DNA from: Gammaproteobacteria bacterium
Lineage (GTDB): Bacteria > Pseudomonadota > Gammaproteobacteria > Pseudomonadales > Azotimanducaceae
Direction: 5' to 3'
Assembly: GCA_027297435.1 (NCBI GenBank)
Contig: JAPUIA010000162.1
Coordinates: forward strand, 1-37,108
Length of the DNA: 37,108 bases
Numbering within the stretch: position 1 is the stretch's first letter; the number at the start of each line of letters is the position of its first letter. The position numbers and the translations under genes were made by a program. Shown piece by piece: positions 24,476 to 31,888 of this stretch. The notes under the pieces were generated by a model. That model did no database searches and was not told the origin of the DNA. It saw only the letters and a program-made list of their open reading frames with translations.

Positions 24476-25317
24476 TAGCAGAGCAAGCAACGTGCGGCTA
24501 GCTCGATGCCCTCAAGGGCACTATCAGTGAGGGTTCGACCCCCGAGGTGGCCGGTCACAAACCCTGCCGTAAAAGCATCGCCGCAACCGGTGGGGTCGAT
24601 CATTTGCGTCGTTGGCACCGCTACCGTCGTCGACCGGCCATCGGTCACGAGCGTCACTGGCCCCGGTCCTGCGGTGATGACTAGCACGTGAAAAAGGTTC
24701 GTAATACCACTCACGGTTTGCTCCATGGCTTCGAATTCGTGACGGTTGACGATGAGTGTATCGATGTTGGAAGCGGTGGAACGGATGAGCGGTTCGGTCA
24801 GGCGGTCGGCGTACTGTCCGGGACACCAGAATCGGTTGCGCGTGTCTCGTAGCGCGGTCGCGATTTCCAGCATACTTTCGGGAAGGTCGGGGGCGATGAT
24901 CGATGCGTCTATGGCGTGATTGCGCCCGAGTGCCTCGATCCGCTCGACCGACTGATGGGTGGTGGCGGGTCCGGGATAGAAAGCAGTAATTTGGGTGCCG
25001 TCGGGCCCCGTGAAGATGATGCCTTTGGAGCAACGTGCATCCGCCACGCGAATCACGCCGATGTCATTGACGCCGAGCTCGGCGAGGTGGGTTGCGTACG
25101 CTTCAAAGTCGAGATCTCCGGCATGCACGACCGGCAGGGGCTCCAAGCCTAGCTTTTTGAGGTTGTATGCGATGTTCATCGCGCACCCGCCGTAACTACT
25201 TTCCAGGCGGGTGAGCTTGATGTTGCGCGTCTCTCCCGACCAATGGTCTGCGTGAAAACAGATATCGTCGTAGGCTAGCGTGCCCGTCACCAGGATGCTT
25301 CCCAACCGCTGCTCCAC
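24457..25317 (-). CDS. PfkB family carbohydrate/nucleoside kinase (adenosine kinase-like)
   Basis: 286 residues. The PfkB family signatures are present: the opening VTGTLAYDDICF, GGCAMNIAYNLKKLGLEP (the sugar-binding GGxxxNxA), and the C-terminal DPTGCGDAFTAGFVTG with the catalytic Asp and anion-hole GAGD (here GCGD). FYPGPATTHQ and VITAGPGPV are family-typical. The short chain and early 'SILVTGTLAYDDI' resemble bacterial kinases often annotated as adenosine or inosine/sugar kinases; the substrate is not decided. It lies 39 bases downstream of the DUF454 gene on the same strand. Confidence 0.88.
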   Translation of the reverse strand: MEQRLGSILVTGTLAYDDICFHADHWSGETRNIKLTRLESSYGGCAMNIAYNLKKLGLEPLPVVHAGDLDFEAYATHLAELGVNDIGVIRVADARCSKGIIFTGPDGTQITAFYPGPATTHQSVERIEALGRNHAIDASIIAPDLPESMLEIATALRDTRNRFWCPGQYADRLTEPLIRSTASNIDTLIVNRHEFEAMEQTVSGITNLFHVLVITAGPGPVTLVTDGRSTTVAVPTTQMIDPTGCGDAFTAGFVTGHLGGRTLTDSALEGIELAARCLLCYGAQAH

Positions 25318-25356
25318 TCAAAAGGCGGTGTTCGGCTACCTTATCACCAACCCGTG

Positions 25357-25650
25357 CTACTCGATGCGCCTCGAATGCAATGCTTGTACGGTGGATTCGG
25401 CGGACAACCAGAACATCAACTTGAAGCGGTGCCACAAGGGCAACCCTCTCCCCCGGCGCCATCGGGCGTGCAACCCACGCAACGTCGGATTGCCTTCGAG
25501 GCGTCGTCGAACGCGCGGAGAAATCGTGGCGAAGCACAGCAGCGCCAACAAGAGGAATAGAAATCCCGGCAAGATGGGCAGCACCAGGCCCAGCAGTCCC
25601 AGTACCAGAAAAGCGCCCCCCACCAGGGCAATGAGTAGATTTCGAATCAT
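25357..25650 (-). CDS. DUF454 (YbaN) family inner-membrane protein
   Basis: 97 residues. Two hydrophobic segments near the N-terminus (LLIALVGGAFLVLGLLGLVLP and LPGFLFLLLALLCFAT) are followed by the family end SPRVRRRLEGNPTLRGLHARWRRGRGLP, as in E. coli YbaN, a small inner-membrane protein of unknown role. The frame starts at ATG 25650 and reads to 25357. The family match is good, the function unknown. It may be co-transcribed with the PfkB kinase. Confidence 0.8.
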   Translation of the reverse strand: MIRNLLIALVGGAFLVLGLLGLVLPILPGFLFLLLALLCFATISPRVRRRLEGNPTLRGLHARWRRGRGLPLWHRFKLMFWLSAESTVQALHSRRIE

Positions 25651-25776
25651 GTCCTTGACCTTGATTGGTTACGAGATACGAATGCAAATTGCATGCCGGG
25701 TGTAACCCATTGATAAACCTACGGAAAAATCTTCGTAAACGTGCGGAATTGGCGAATTTGACCAACTTATTGAGGT

Positions 25777-25789
25777 TAAGATGATCTTA
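25777..25789. promoter_or_regulatory. short palindrome TAAGA-TGA-TCTTA in a divergent intergenic region
   Basis: A 5-bp perfect palindrome with a 3-bp centre in the 210-bp gap between the DUF454 gene (minus) and the 66-aa gene at 25860. The gap is AT-rich compared with its surroundings and should hold promoters for both sides. Short arms make this weak; no regulator is nearby. Confidence 0.2.
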
Positions 25790-25859
25790 CAACTCAGTTA
25801 CCCCCCTTGCCCAACGGCATAGCTATGCTAGATCCGTGTTGGGGAAGCAGGGGCGAGCG

Positions 25860-26060
25860 GTGCAGGATTTAGTTGGGCAATCCTTCCAATTGGACGACAG
25901 GCACTATCAGATCGTTGCCGTCAGGAATCTTGCCGGGGATATCCTGATATACGCCGAATCCGATCAGGCCGAGCCGGCAAGCAATGCGCCGGGTCCGCGG
26001 CGGGCGGCGTTCCACTACGCGGATATTGAGCCGTTGCTGGACAGATCCCAGATCGCCTAG
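25860..26060 (+). CDS. hypothetical protein, 66 aa
   Basis: Starts at GTG 25860 (AGGGG 10 bases upstream, 25848-25852 region); another GTG at 25836 would add eight residues. The chain reads LVGQSFQLDDRHYQIVAVRNLAGDILIYAESD, a pattern of beta strands seen in small barrel-like proteins, with an acidic linker and ending DRSQIA. No cysteines, no membrane segment. It is followed by 139 bp with an inverted repeat before the next gene. Family not recognised. Confidence 0.5.
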   Translation: MQDLVGQSFQLDDRHYQIVAVRNLAGDILIYAESDQAEPASNAPGPRRAAFHYADIEPLLDRSQIA

Positions 26061-26083
26061 CCGGTCGACTACCCATCCGAGCG

Positions 26084-26108
26084 AGATCTGACGCGAGTTC
26101 GCAGATCT
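26084..26108. repeat. inverted repeat AGATCTG-N11-CAGATCT
   Basis: Perfect 7-bp arms at 26084-26090 and 26102-26108, beginning 24 bases after the stop of the 66-aa gene and about 92 bases before the next gene. The first six bases of each arm are palindromic (AGATCT). It may end transcription of the first gene or serve as an operator for the second; no T-run supports the former. Confidence 0.3.
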
Positions 26109-26199
26109 AACGTGAACCGAGACGCGGCGCCGTATCGGCGACTCTGATGTAATGCGCTGAAGGCGACCCATAGCCGCGGGTGAGATACGGCGCAGGATA

Positions 26200-26955
26200 A
26201 TGACCGACCAGGATGGTTCAGAAGAAATCGTAGTGTTGTTCGACGACGACGGCACGGCCGTGTTGTCGGAATACCGTTTCGCGGATTTCGAATCATTCAC
26301 TGCCCGAGAAGCAACGTTGGATCAGTTTGCCGCCAGTGTCGTGCAGGCCGTTTACGCCATCGTCAGCTCGGGACTTGTGGTCCGCGGTCTGGTTTTCTTC
26401 GTGTTCAAGGTTGATGAGGACGGGTACGTCCATTCCGGCTTCAATCTTCCCTTGAAATACCTTGCAGAAAATGCCGGCGCTGGCCCGGATCTTGGCCATG
26501 GTCCGGTACGTCTGGCTTGCCGTGGTCGATGCCCAGTGCCTTGGCACGCCATCAATTTGTGGGAACCTCAAGGCGAGGGAGACGCAAGCCAGGCGATGTT
26601 GGTACAGAAATCCGTGTGGCGAAATCGGCTGGAGATTAGACCGATGGGCAAAATGAACGGAGACGTAAGCGGGTTGATTAATGGCGATGAGGGTATTCGC
26701 GAGCAAGAGTTTGATGCGCGACTTACCGAGACCTTTGGCGAAGAAGGCAAGGTCGGCGTGGAGCAGTTCATGCGACAGCACAACGATCAGTTGCTAGACG
26801 CAAAGCAACGCTTCCGCGACGATTTACAGCAACAACAACAAAACTATCTAGACCAGATTCACGGCTTGAAGAACGACCTGCAGGAGCTGAAGGTCGCGTT
26901 GCGTCACGAGCAGGATCGCAATCGACGTTTGCAGGAGCTGCTGCGCGGAGACTAG
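26200..26955 (+). CDS. uncharacterised protein with C-terminal coiled coil
   Basis: 251 residues from ATG 26200. The first 60 residues (EEIVVLFDDDGTAVLSEYRFADFESF) are acidic; the middle carries a distinctive block, LPLKYLAENAGAGPDLGHG, then PVRLACRGRCPVPWH, with two Cys four apart; the last 80 residues are a strong coiled coil (HNDQLLDAKQRFRDDLQQQQ... ending in repeated LQEL heptads). I recall related pseudomonad proteins carrying a misleading chromosome-partitioning label, but no ParA ATPase motif is present here. It is soluble and likely oligomeric. Its last bases overlap the end of the minus-strand 62-aa gene. Function unknown. Confidence 0.7.
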   Translation: MTDQDGSEEIVVLFDDDGTAVLSEYRFADFESFTAREATLDQFAASVVQAVYAIVSSGLVVRGLVFFVFKVDEDGYVHSGFNLPLKYLAENAGAGPDLGHGPVRLACRGRCPVPWHAINLWEPQGEGDASQAMLVQKSVWRNRLEIRPMGKMNGDVSGLINGDEGIREQEFDARLTETFGEEGKVGVEQFMRQHNDQLLDAKQRFRDDLQQQQQNYLDQIHGLKNDLQELKVALRHEQDRNRRLQELLRGD

Positions 26956-27140
26956 GTTGACCTCGGTTTTCGCGGCTTTCGGTTCGTCTCAGGCTTCGCC
27001 AAGCATGCAAACGGAATGGCGAATGGACCGACGAGTAAGCCCATCAACACCCAGTACCGACGATCCGCCGAGCGCGATTTAGCGATCGAATAGCACGCCG
27101 CCGTGCAGAGCAGGTTGATGATGATCAGTAAGGCGACCAT
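26952..27140 (-). CDS. small two-helix membrane protein, 62 aa
   Basis: Two hydrophobic segments (VALLIIINLLCTAACYSIA and YWVLMGLLVGPFAIPFACLA) separated by a short charged loop KSRSADRR, and a basic tail. Begins 9 bases after the stop of the 138-aa membrane protein on the same strand and therefore probably co-translated. Its 3' end overlaps the preceding plus-strand gene by 4 bases. No family named. Confidence 0.55.
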   Translation of the reverse strand: MVALLIIINLLCTAACYSIAKSRSADRRYWVLMGLLVGPFAIPFACLAKPETNRKPRKPRST

Positions 27141-27149
27141 GCGCCCACT

Positions 27150-27566
27150 TTACGCGACAAACGCAATCAAGGTGCCGATGGTGACGATTGCAATGATGGC
27201 CACCAACCCGGCAAATATCCCGACGATAGCCGAACGCAGCAGCCCGTGGAACGCAACACCTTGTGCTTTGTGGTATTGCAAGACGGGTCCTTGCAGTTGC
27301 GTGGCCAGGACGAACGCTAAGGCGGCTTGTGCGAACATGAAAACCACTCCAATCCAAAGCGAGTTGGGCATGAACATCGTCAGCACGATGATGACAACGT
27401 AGACTACCAACCCTCTGAGGAAAGTGCGTTTGGCTAACGCGTCGGACCCTAGAGTCGTGTAGTTGGCCGCAACCATGAACACGCCGGCGATGAACGAGCC
27501 GAGCACCGTGGCGATGACGATGCCGTCCAACGAGTAGAGGGGTCGAACCGGTCGCGTCGTCGTCAA
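27150..27566 (-). CDS. four-helix membrane protein of unknown function
   Basis: 138 residues from TTG 27566, which overlaps the stop of the alcohol dehydrogenase (TTGA). The open frame goes on upstream, but that part is coding for the dehydrogenase in another frame and looks unnatural (Arg-rich), so the TTG is preferred. Four hydrophobic segments are visible: IVIATVLGSFIAGVFMVAA, FLRGLVVYVVIIVLTMF, SLWIGVVFMFAQAALAFVL and LRSAIVGIFAGLVAIIAIVT. No motif recognised. The tight coupling to a zinc dehydrogenase suggests a shared context but no specific role. Confidence 0.6.
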   Translation of the reverse strand: MTTTRPVRPLYSLDGIVIATVLGSFIAGVFMVAANYTTLGSDALAKRTFLRGLVVYVVIIVLTMFMPNSLWIGVVFMFAQAALAFVLATQLQGPVLQYHKAQGVAFHGLLRSAIVGIFAGLVAIIAIVTIGTLIAFVA

Positions 27567-28597
27567 CGTCTGGGATCCACCAGGATCTTGACCTCGCGCG
27601 GATGGCTTGCCAGCGTTGCAAAGGCATCGCTCAACTCCCCGAGCGGTACCGTGCTGGTATGCAAGGGTGCACAATTGATGCGTCCATCGGCGACCAAGTG
27701 TTTTGAGATTTCGAATTCCTCGTGCACGTAGGCGATCGACGAGGACAGGCGAATCTCTTTGACGAGCCAGGTTGCCACGTTGATCTCTGCAGGCACGTTG
27801 GGTAACCCCACAAGCGAGACGACGCCTCCGCGCCGCACGAAGTCGACCGCGTGTTGAACGGTTTTGGGGATGCCCGCGCACTCGAATACGACATCGGCAC
27901 CGTCCTGATTGAGCGTCGTGCGAATAACGTCGTTGACGTCGTCACGGGTCGGATCGACGGTCGTGTCGGCGCCGAGTGCTTGCCCGAGTCGACGCCGTAC
28001 CGGTTCGGGCTCGACCAGTATGGTGTGCCCGGCGCCGGCAGCCCGAGCCGCTTGTAAAACCAGTAAGCCGATCGGGCCTGCACCGATGATGACCGCGGTA
28101 TCGCCAAGCCGGATGTTGGTGCGGCGTACGGCGTGCACCGCCACCGTCACGGGTTCGAGGATCGCTGCGTCTTCATCGGTCATGCCCGTGTCGATGTGAT
28201 AGAGGCGGGTAGCATCGAACGCGATGGCGCTTGCGAACCCACCATGGGGTGGGGCATGCGGCCCGGCACCGATGGCCCCAGCAAACGCTACCTCGCAATG
28301 GCTGGCGTCGCCGCGGCGACACGTTGGGCACTGTCCGCAGGCGCTGGAGACTCCAATGGCAACCCGATCTCCTTCCTTGACGTTGCCGACTTCAGCGCCC
28401 ACGCTGCTGATGTGCCCCATCCACTCATGGCCGCAAATGGCTGGGTTGTACGGCGCGCCGGACAGATAGGCGTGTACATCCGTGCCGCAGATGCCGCAAT
28501 AGCCGATGTCGACTACCGCCTTGCCGGTTGCCGGCTCGGGTGTCGGCATTTCGATGAGTTCGACTGTATTGCGTCCTGTGACCAAACCGACTTGCAT
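27563..28597 (-). CDS. zinc-dependent medium-chain alcohol dehydrogenase (threonine/butanediol dehydrogenase type)
   Basis: 344 residues of the MDR superfamily. Catalytic zinc ligands are seen in CGICGTDVH and CGHEWMGH; the structural zinc cluster is CGQCPTCRRGDASHC; the NAD(P) motif is IIGAGPIGLLVLQAAR; LEPVTVAVHAV is typical. The closest known activities are L-threonine, sorbitol and 2,3-butanediol dehydrogenases, so it oxidises a secondary alcohol with NAD or NADP. It is first in a minus-strand unit with two small membrane proteins and diverges from the FrnE-like gene across 78 bp. Exact substrate unknown. Confidence 0.88.
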   Translation of the reverse strand: MQVGLVTGRNTVELIEMPTPEPATGKAVVDIGYCGICGTDVHAYLSGAPYNPAICGHEWMGHISSVGAEVGNVKEGDRVAIGVSSACGQCPTCRRGDASHCEVAFAGAIGAGPHAPPHGGFASAIAFDATRLYHIDTGMTDEDAAILEPVTVAVHAVRRTNIRLGDTAVIIGAGPIGLLVLQAARAAGAGHTILVEPEPVRRRLGQALGADTTVDPTRDDVNDVIRTTLNQDGADVVFECAGIPKTVQHAVDFVRRGGVVSLVGLPNVPAEINVATWLVKEIRLSSSIAYVHEEFEISKHLVADGRINCAPLHTSTVPLGELSDAFATLASHPREVKILVDPRR

Positions 28598-28625
28598 GAA
28601 CTTCCATCAGTGTTCGAGAACTCTT

Positions 28626-28631
28626 TATAAT
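28626..28631 (+). promoter_or_regulatory. consensus -10 box TATAAT upstream of the FrnE-like gene
   Basis: A perfect TATAAT, rare in this GC-rich sequence, lies 45 bases before the ATG at 28676, which would give a leader of about 38 bases. The -35 position (around 28602-28608) is a poor match. It sits in the divergent region with the alcohol dehydrogenase. Confidence 0.4.
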
Positions 28632-28675
28632 CACCCGAAGTGGAACGGATGGCTAGTTTCAAAGCGCGGTAATAG

Positions 28676-29305
28676 ATGAAGATTGAAATATTCTCGGACG
28701 TGGTGTGTCCGTGGTGTTACATCGGCAAGAAACGTCTCGACATGGTGCTATCGTCATCCGTGGGTGAGGGCGTCGACGTGCGTTGGCGGCCCTACCAGTT
28801 ATATCCGAGGATGCCTGTCGAGGGTCTGGACCGGGCGGCGTTTCTCGAGGCTAGCTACGGAGACCGCGCAGATCGCAGCAAGATTCCGGAACGAATTCGC
28901 ATCGAAGCGGAGGATGTAGGTCTCGACCTGGATTTCGGCGCGATCGAGAAGATGCCGAATACCCTCCAAGCCCATCGGTTGCTGAGCTATGCGGAATCAA
29001 CCGGCACACAGCATGAACTTGCCGAGGTACTTTTCGAGTACTACTTCTGCGAGGGGAAGGACGTCGGTGATGTGGAGGTGTTGGTGGACGCGGGCGAATC
29101 GGTTGGCATGGACGCTAGTCGGGTTCGAACGTATCTTAGAAGTGAAGCGGATGTCGAGTCGCTGCGCGAGCAATTTGCGAGAGCAACTGAGCTAGGCGTC
29201 TCCGGTGTACCGTATTACCTGCTAGCGGGCCGGTTCGGAATTCCGGGCGCACAGACCCCGGACGTCATAGGACAGTTCATCGAACGTGCCAAGGAGCGGT
29301 TGTAG
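28676..29305 (+). CDS. DsbA family oxidoreductase, FrnE-like
   Basis: 209 residues, thioredoxin-fold. The active site is VVCPWCYIGKKRL (CPWC) near residue 12, and the cis-proline loop is SGVPYYLLAGRFGIPG towards the end, with a long helical insertion between. This is the cytosolic FrnE/2-hydroxychromene-2-carboxylate isomerase-related branch (no signal peptide), which in other bacteria acts as disulfide isomerase or oxidoreductase. Length is usual. It stands alone on the plus strand between the dehydrogenase unit and cysE. True DsbA partners are absent. Confidence 0.88.
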   Translation: MKIEIFSDVVCPWCYIGKKRLDMVLSSSVGEGVDVRWRPYQLYPRMPVEGLDRAAFLEASYGDRADRSKIPERIRIEAEDVGLDLDFGAIEKMPNTLQAHRLLSYAESTGTQHELAEVLFEYYFCEGKDVGDVEVLVDAGESVGMDASRVRTYLRSEADVESLREQFARATELGVSGVPYYLLAGRFGIPGAQTPDVIGQFIERAKERL

Positions 29306-29362
29306 GCTTGACGTGCCCCGTTGGTGGCGGCCGGGCTGACCCCTGAGTCAGTCGAGAGACGG

Positions 29363-29560
29363 TTACTTTGGCAAAACGAACTTTGGCGTTACCGGTAGGT
29401 TGAAAACGTGCTTGGCGAGCACGTTGTAGACATGACCGCACTCGTCGCAATGGACGATCAGAAACCAGGGTTGCTTGGTTTTGGACCGCTCCTGGCTGTC
29501 TTTGGAAACGACATGCTCAACACCTTGCGCCCCGCACTCCGGACATTTCGGTTCCGCCAC
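29363..29560 (-). CDS. small zinc-ribbon protein, 65 aa
   Basis: Starts at GTG 29560, two bases after the cysE stop (TAA 29563-29565), so it depends on cysE translation; upstream in-frame sequence is cysE in another frame and is rejected. It begins MAEPKCPECGAQG and has a second CDECGHVYNVL, a classic CxxC...CxxC zinc ribbon, then HVFNLPVTPKFVLPK. Family not identified; the two ribbons suggest nucleic-acid or protein binding. The tie to cysE is positional only. Confidence 0.65.
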   Translation of the reverse strand: MAEPKCPECGAQGVEHVVSKDSQERSKTKQPWFLIVHCDECGHVYNVLAKHVFNLPVTPKFVLPK

Positions 29561-29562
29561 GG

Positions 29563-30411
29563 TTAATCCAGGCTCTGGTCCATTGCATGGGCAGGTAGCG
29601 CGCCCTCGGGGTGACCGACGATCTTGGCTGGCACCCCGGCGACCGTCACGTGAGGTGGCACGTTTTCGAGGACCACGCTGCCTGCGCCGACCTTGGCCCC
29701 TTCGCCTACCTCGATGTTGCCGATGACTTTGCAACCTGCTGCCAGCAACACGCCGCGGCGAATTTTCGGGTGGCGATCGCCTGATTGTTTGCCCGTGCCG
29801 CCAAGGGTCACCGAGTGCAGGATCGACACATCATCTTCGATGACCGTGGTCTCGCCGACGACCACGCCCGTGGCGTGATCGAGCATGATGCCCGAACCGA
29901 TCTTGGCGGCTGGGTGGATATCCACGCCGAGGGTTACGCTGATCTGGTTCTGAAAAAAGCGCGCCAGCGTTCGGCGCCCCTGATGCCATAACCAATGCGC
30001 GATGCGATAGGATTGCAAAGCGTGAAAGCCTTTGAAGAACAAGAACGGCGACGATAAGTCCTCGCACGCCGGATCACGGGCGTAGGTAGCGAGCACGTCG
30101 ATTTCCGCCGCCTGCAGTATGCCCGGATCCGCGGTGGTGGCCTGTTGGATGACGTCGCGGATCAGCATCGTCGGCAACATCGGGTTGTCGAGCTTGCTGG
30201 CGAGTCGAAAGCTCAAGGCTGCGCCGAAATTAGGATGACTTAGTATGGTGGCGTGAAAGTAGCTGCCGAGAATCGGTTCTTCTAAAGCCTTGGCGCGGGC
30301 TTCCGAGCACATCACCGGCCACAGATCACCTGGGCTCTTGATGGCGTTCAATGACGGCGCGTCGGCATCCTTTAGAACTTGCGAATAGCGTTTTTTCAAG
30401 GCGCTCGACAT
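29563..30411 (-). CDS. cysE: serine O-acetyltransferase
   Basis: 282 residues, cytosolic. CysE transfers acetyl from acetyl-CoA to L-serine, the first step of cysteine synthesis. The N-terminal helical domain (LWPVMCSEARAKALEEPILGSYFHATILSHPNF) is followed by the left-handed beta-helix with hexapeptide turns: GVDIHPAAKIGSGIMLDHATGVV, then DDVSILHSVTLGGTGK, GDRHPKIRRGVLLAAG and GAGSVVLENVPPHVTVAGVPAKIVG. The catalytic Asp/His are in the LDHATG and HSVTLGG stretch. Length is close to E. coli CysE (273 aa). It diverges from nadK across about 100 bp. Confidence 0.95.
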   Translation of the reverse strand: MSSALKKRYSQVLKDADAPSLNAIKSPGDLWPVMCSEARAKALEEPILGSYFHATILSHPNFGAALSFRLASKLDNPMLPTMLIRDVIQQATTADPGILQAAEIDVLATYARDPACEDLSSPFLFFKGFHALQSYRIAHWLWHQGRRTLARFFQNQISVTLGVDIHPAAKIGSGIMLDHATGVVVGETTVIEDDVSILHSVTLGGTGKQSGDRHPKIRRGVLLAAGCKVIGNIEVGEGAKVGAGSVVLENVPPHVTVAGVPAKIVGHPEGALPAHAMDQSLD

Positions 30412-30512
30412 GCCAAAACTCCCGAGCGGCGGTAGGGGGCGTCAAAGACTAGCGATACCGGCCAATTTTGCAACCATTGTCGGAGAGCGAGTGCCTCGTG
30501 TACTGTGCCGGA

Positions 30513-31409
30513 ATGGCAAAATCCACGGAAAGCCGATTTACGACGGTGGGCATTATCGGCCGGCGCGGCAGTCCCCACGTCGTCGACAGCCTGACCACGG
30601 TGGTGCGTTGTCTGGACGGGCATGGTGTCGACGTCGTGGTCGAAGACGACACGGCCAAAATGCTGGATGTCTCGAACTGCGAGGTGGTTTCCCGCGCGGA
30701 TCTGGGCACCCGGTGTGACCTGTTGGTGGTCGTTGGCGGAGACGGCAGCCTACTTGGTGTTGGGCGTGATCTTGCCCACGCTGAGGTGCCGGTTTTGGGC
30801 ATCAACCGCGGCGGCCTGGGTTTTCTCGCCGACATTGCGCCGGAACAGATCGAACAGCAGCTCGCCGAGGTGCTCAAAGGTGAGTTTCGGGTCGAAGACC
30901 ACTTTTTATTGGAAGCCGAGGTTCACCGCGACGGCAACAAGGTCGATGCTTCACCGGCGTTGAACGACGTCGTCGTGCATCCCGGCAGCATGGCCCGCAT
31001 GATGGAGTTTGCGCTGACCGTCAACGGCGAGTTCGTCTATGACCAGCGATCCGATGGTTTGATTATTGCGTCGCCTACCGGGTCGACGGCCTACGCCCTG
31101 TCTGCCGGCGGTCCGATCATGCACCCCGGGCTCGACGCCATCGTCATCGTGCCGATGTTCCCGCACACGTTGACGTCGCGTCCTTTGGTTGTCCGCGGTG
31201 ACGCTGAAATCATGGTGACGATCGGCGATGTCAGCCGTGCACAAGCCAGCTGCGATTCGCAGGTGCAGTTCAGCTTGCAAAGGGGCGATACCGTTCACGT
31301 CAAGAAGTACCAGGCGCCGCTACGCCTGCTGTACACGCTGGGGCATAGTTTTTACGAGTCCTGCCGGAGCAAACTCGACTGGGCAAGTCGATTGGGGGGA
31401 TCCGAATGA
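30513..31409 (+). CDS. nadK: NAD kinase
   Basis: 298 residues from ATG 30513; an in-frame start at 30468 is possible but MAKSTESRFTTVGIIGR fits the usual N-terminus. It phosphorylates NAD to NADP. Landmarks are VVVGGDGSLLGVGRDL (the conserved GGDGS), GINRGGLGFLADI, LNDVVVHPGSMARMMEF, then RSDGLIIASPTGSTAYALSAGGP and HTLTSRPLVV, all diagnostic of the family. The small exported protein at 31406 overlaps its stop by 4 bases, so the pair is co-translated. Confidence 0.96.
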   Translation: MAKSTESRFTTVGIIGRRGSPHVVDSLTTVVRCLDGHGVDVVVEDDTAKMLDVSNCEVVSRADLGTRCDLLVVVGGDGSLLGVGRDLAHAEVPVLGINRGGLGFLADIAPEQIEQQLAEVLKGEFRVEDHFLLEAEVHRDGNKVDASPALNDVVVHPGSMARMMEFALTVNGEFVYDQRSDGLIIASPTGSTAYALSAGGPIMHPGLDAIVIVPMFPHTLTSRPLVVRGDAEIMVTIGDVSRAQASCDSQVQFSLQRGDTVHVKKYQAPLRLLYTLGHSFYESCRSKLDWASRLGGSE

Positions 31410-31858
31410 CACACCTCAACACTCGGGCCCTTGGTTGGATGCTGTTGGCGCCCTTGCTGATGGGTATCGGACCTTGTGGACGGCTACCCGGGGGCAGCTT
31501 GTCGGGTGAAGATGAAACCACGCCCGTGACCGATTGGTCCTTTGCCAACGGGGTGGGTCTGTGCGCCCTCGAGGTCAACCCGACCGGCCCGCACAGCGTT
31601 ACGCTCAATTGCATGTCGTGGGCGGATCGGCTCTTCGTCAGCTGCTCCCAGTGCGAGGGTAAGACCTGGTCGGCTTATGCGCTGCGTGATTCCCGGGGCC
31701 GCATCGAGGTCGGCACGCGGGTCTTTCCGGTCGACGTCAATAGGGTCACCGATGCGGATCTACTCGACAAAGTTTGGGTGGCCCGCGCGAACAAACTCGG
31801 CAACGAACGCCGTCCGCGTCCGGATCATTGGTGGAGCTTCGAATTGAAGTCGCGGTAA
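31406..31858 (+). CDS. small exported protein of unknown function, lipoprotein-like start
   Basis: 150 residues, ATG overlapping the nadK stop. A hydrophobic signal-like stretch (LGWMLLAPLLMGIGPC) is followed by GRLPGGSLSG. The -1 residue before the Cys is Pro, which is not a standard lipobox, so lipidation is uncertain. The mature part (DWSFANGVGLCALEVNPTGPHSVTLNC, then a Cys pair in SCSQCEGKTW, then RIEVGTRVFPVDVNRVTD) resembles a PNPOx/deazaflavin-type split-barrel fold by pattern, which I cannot confirm. Five cysteines in about 60 residues stand out. Confidence 0.6.
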   Translation: MTHLNTRALGWMLLAPLLMGIGPCGRLPGGSLSGEDETTPVTDWSFANGVGLCALEVNPTGPHSVTLNCMSWADRLFVSCSQCEGKTWSAYALRDSRGRIEVGTRVFPVDVNRVTDADLLDKVWVARANKLGNERRPRPDHWWSFELKSR

Positions 31859-31860
31859 GG

Positions 31861-31888
31861 GTGCCTCAAGCCTTGCTCAAGGAGGCAC
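31861..31888. terminator. inverted repeat GTGCCTC...GAGGCAC at the nadK-unit / mocA-like convergent junction
   Basis: Perfect 7-bp arms (31861-31867 and 31882-31888) right after the stop of the 150-aa gene, with an inner CCTTG/CAAGG pair that lengthens the stem. The right arm contains the end of the minus-strand gene. No T-run. The location between two converging genes makes a two-way terminator plausible. Confidence 0.4.
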
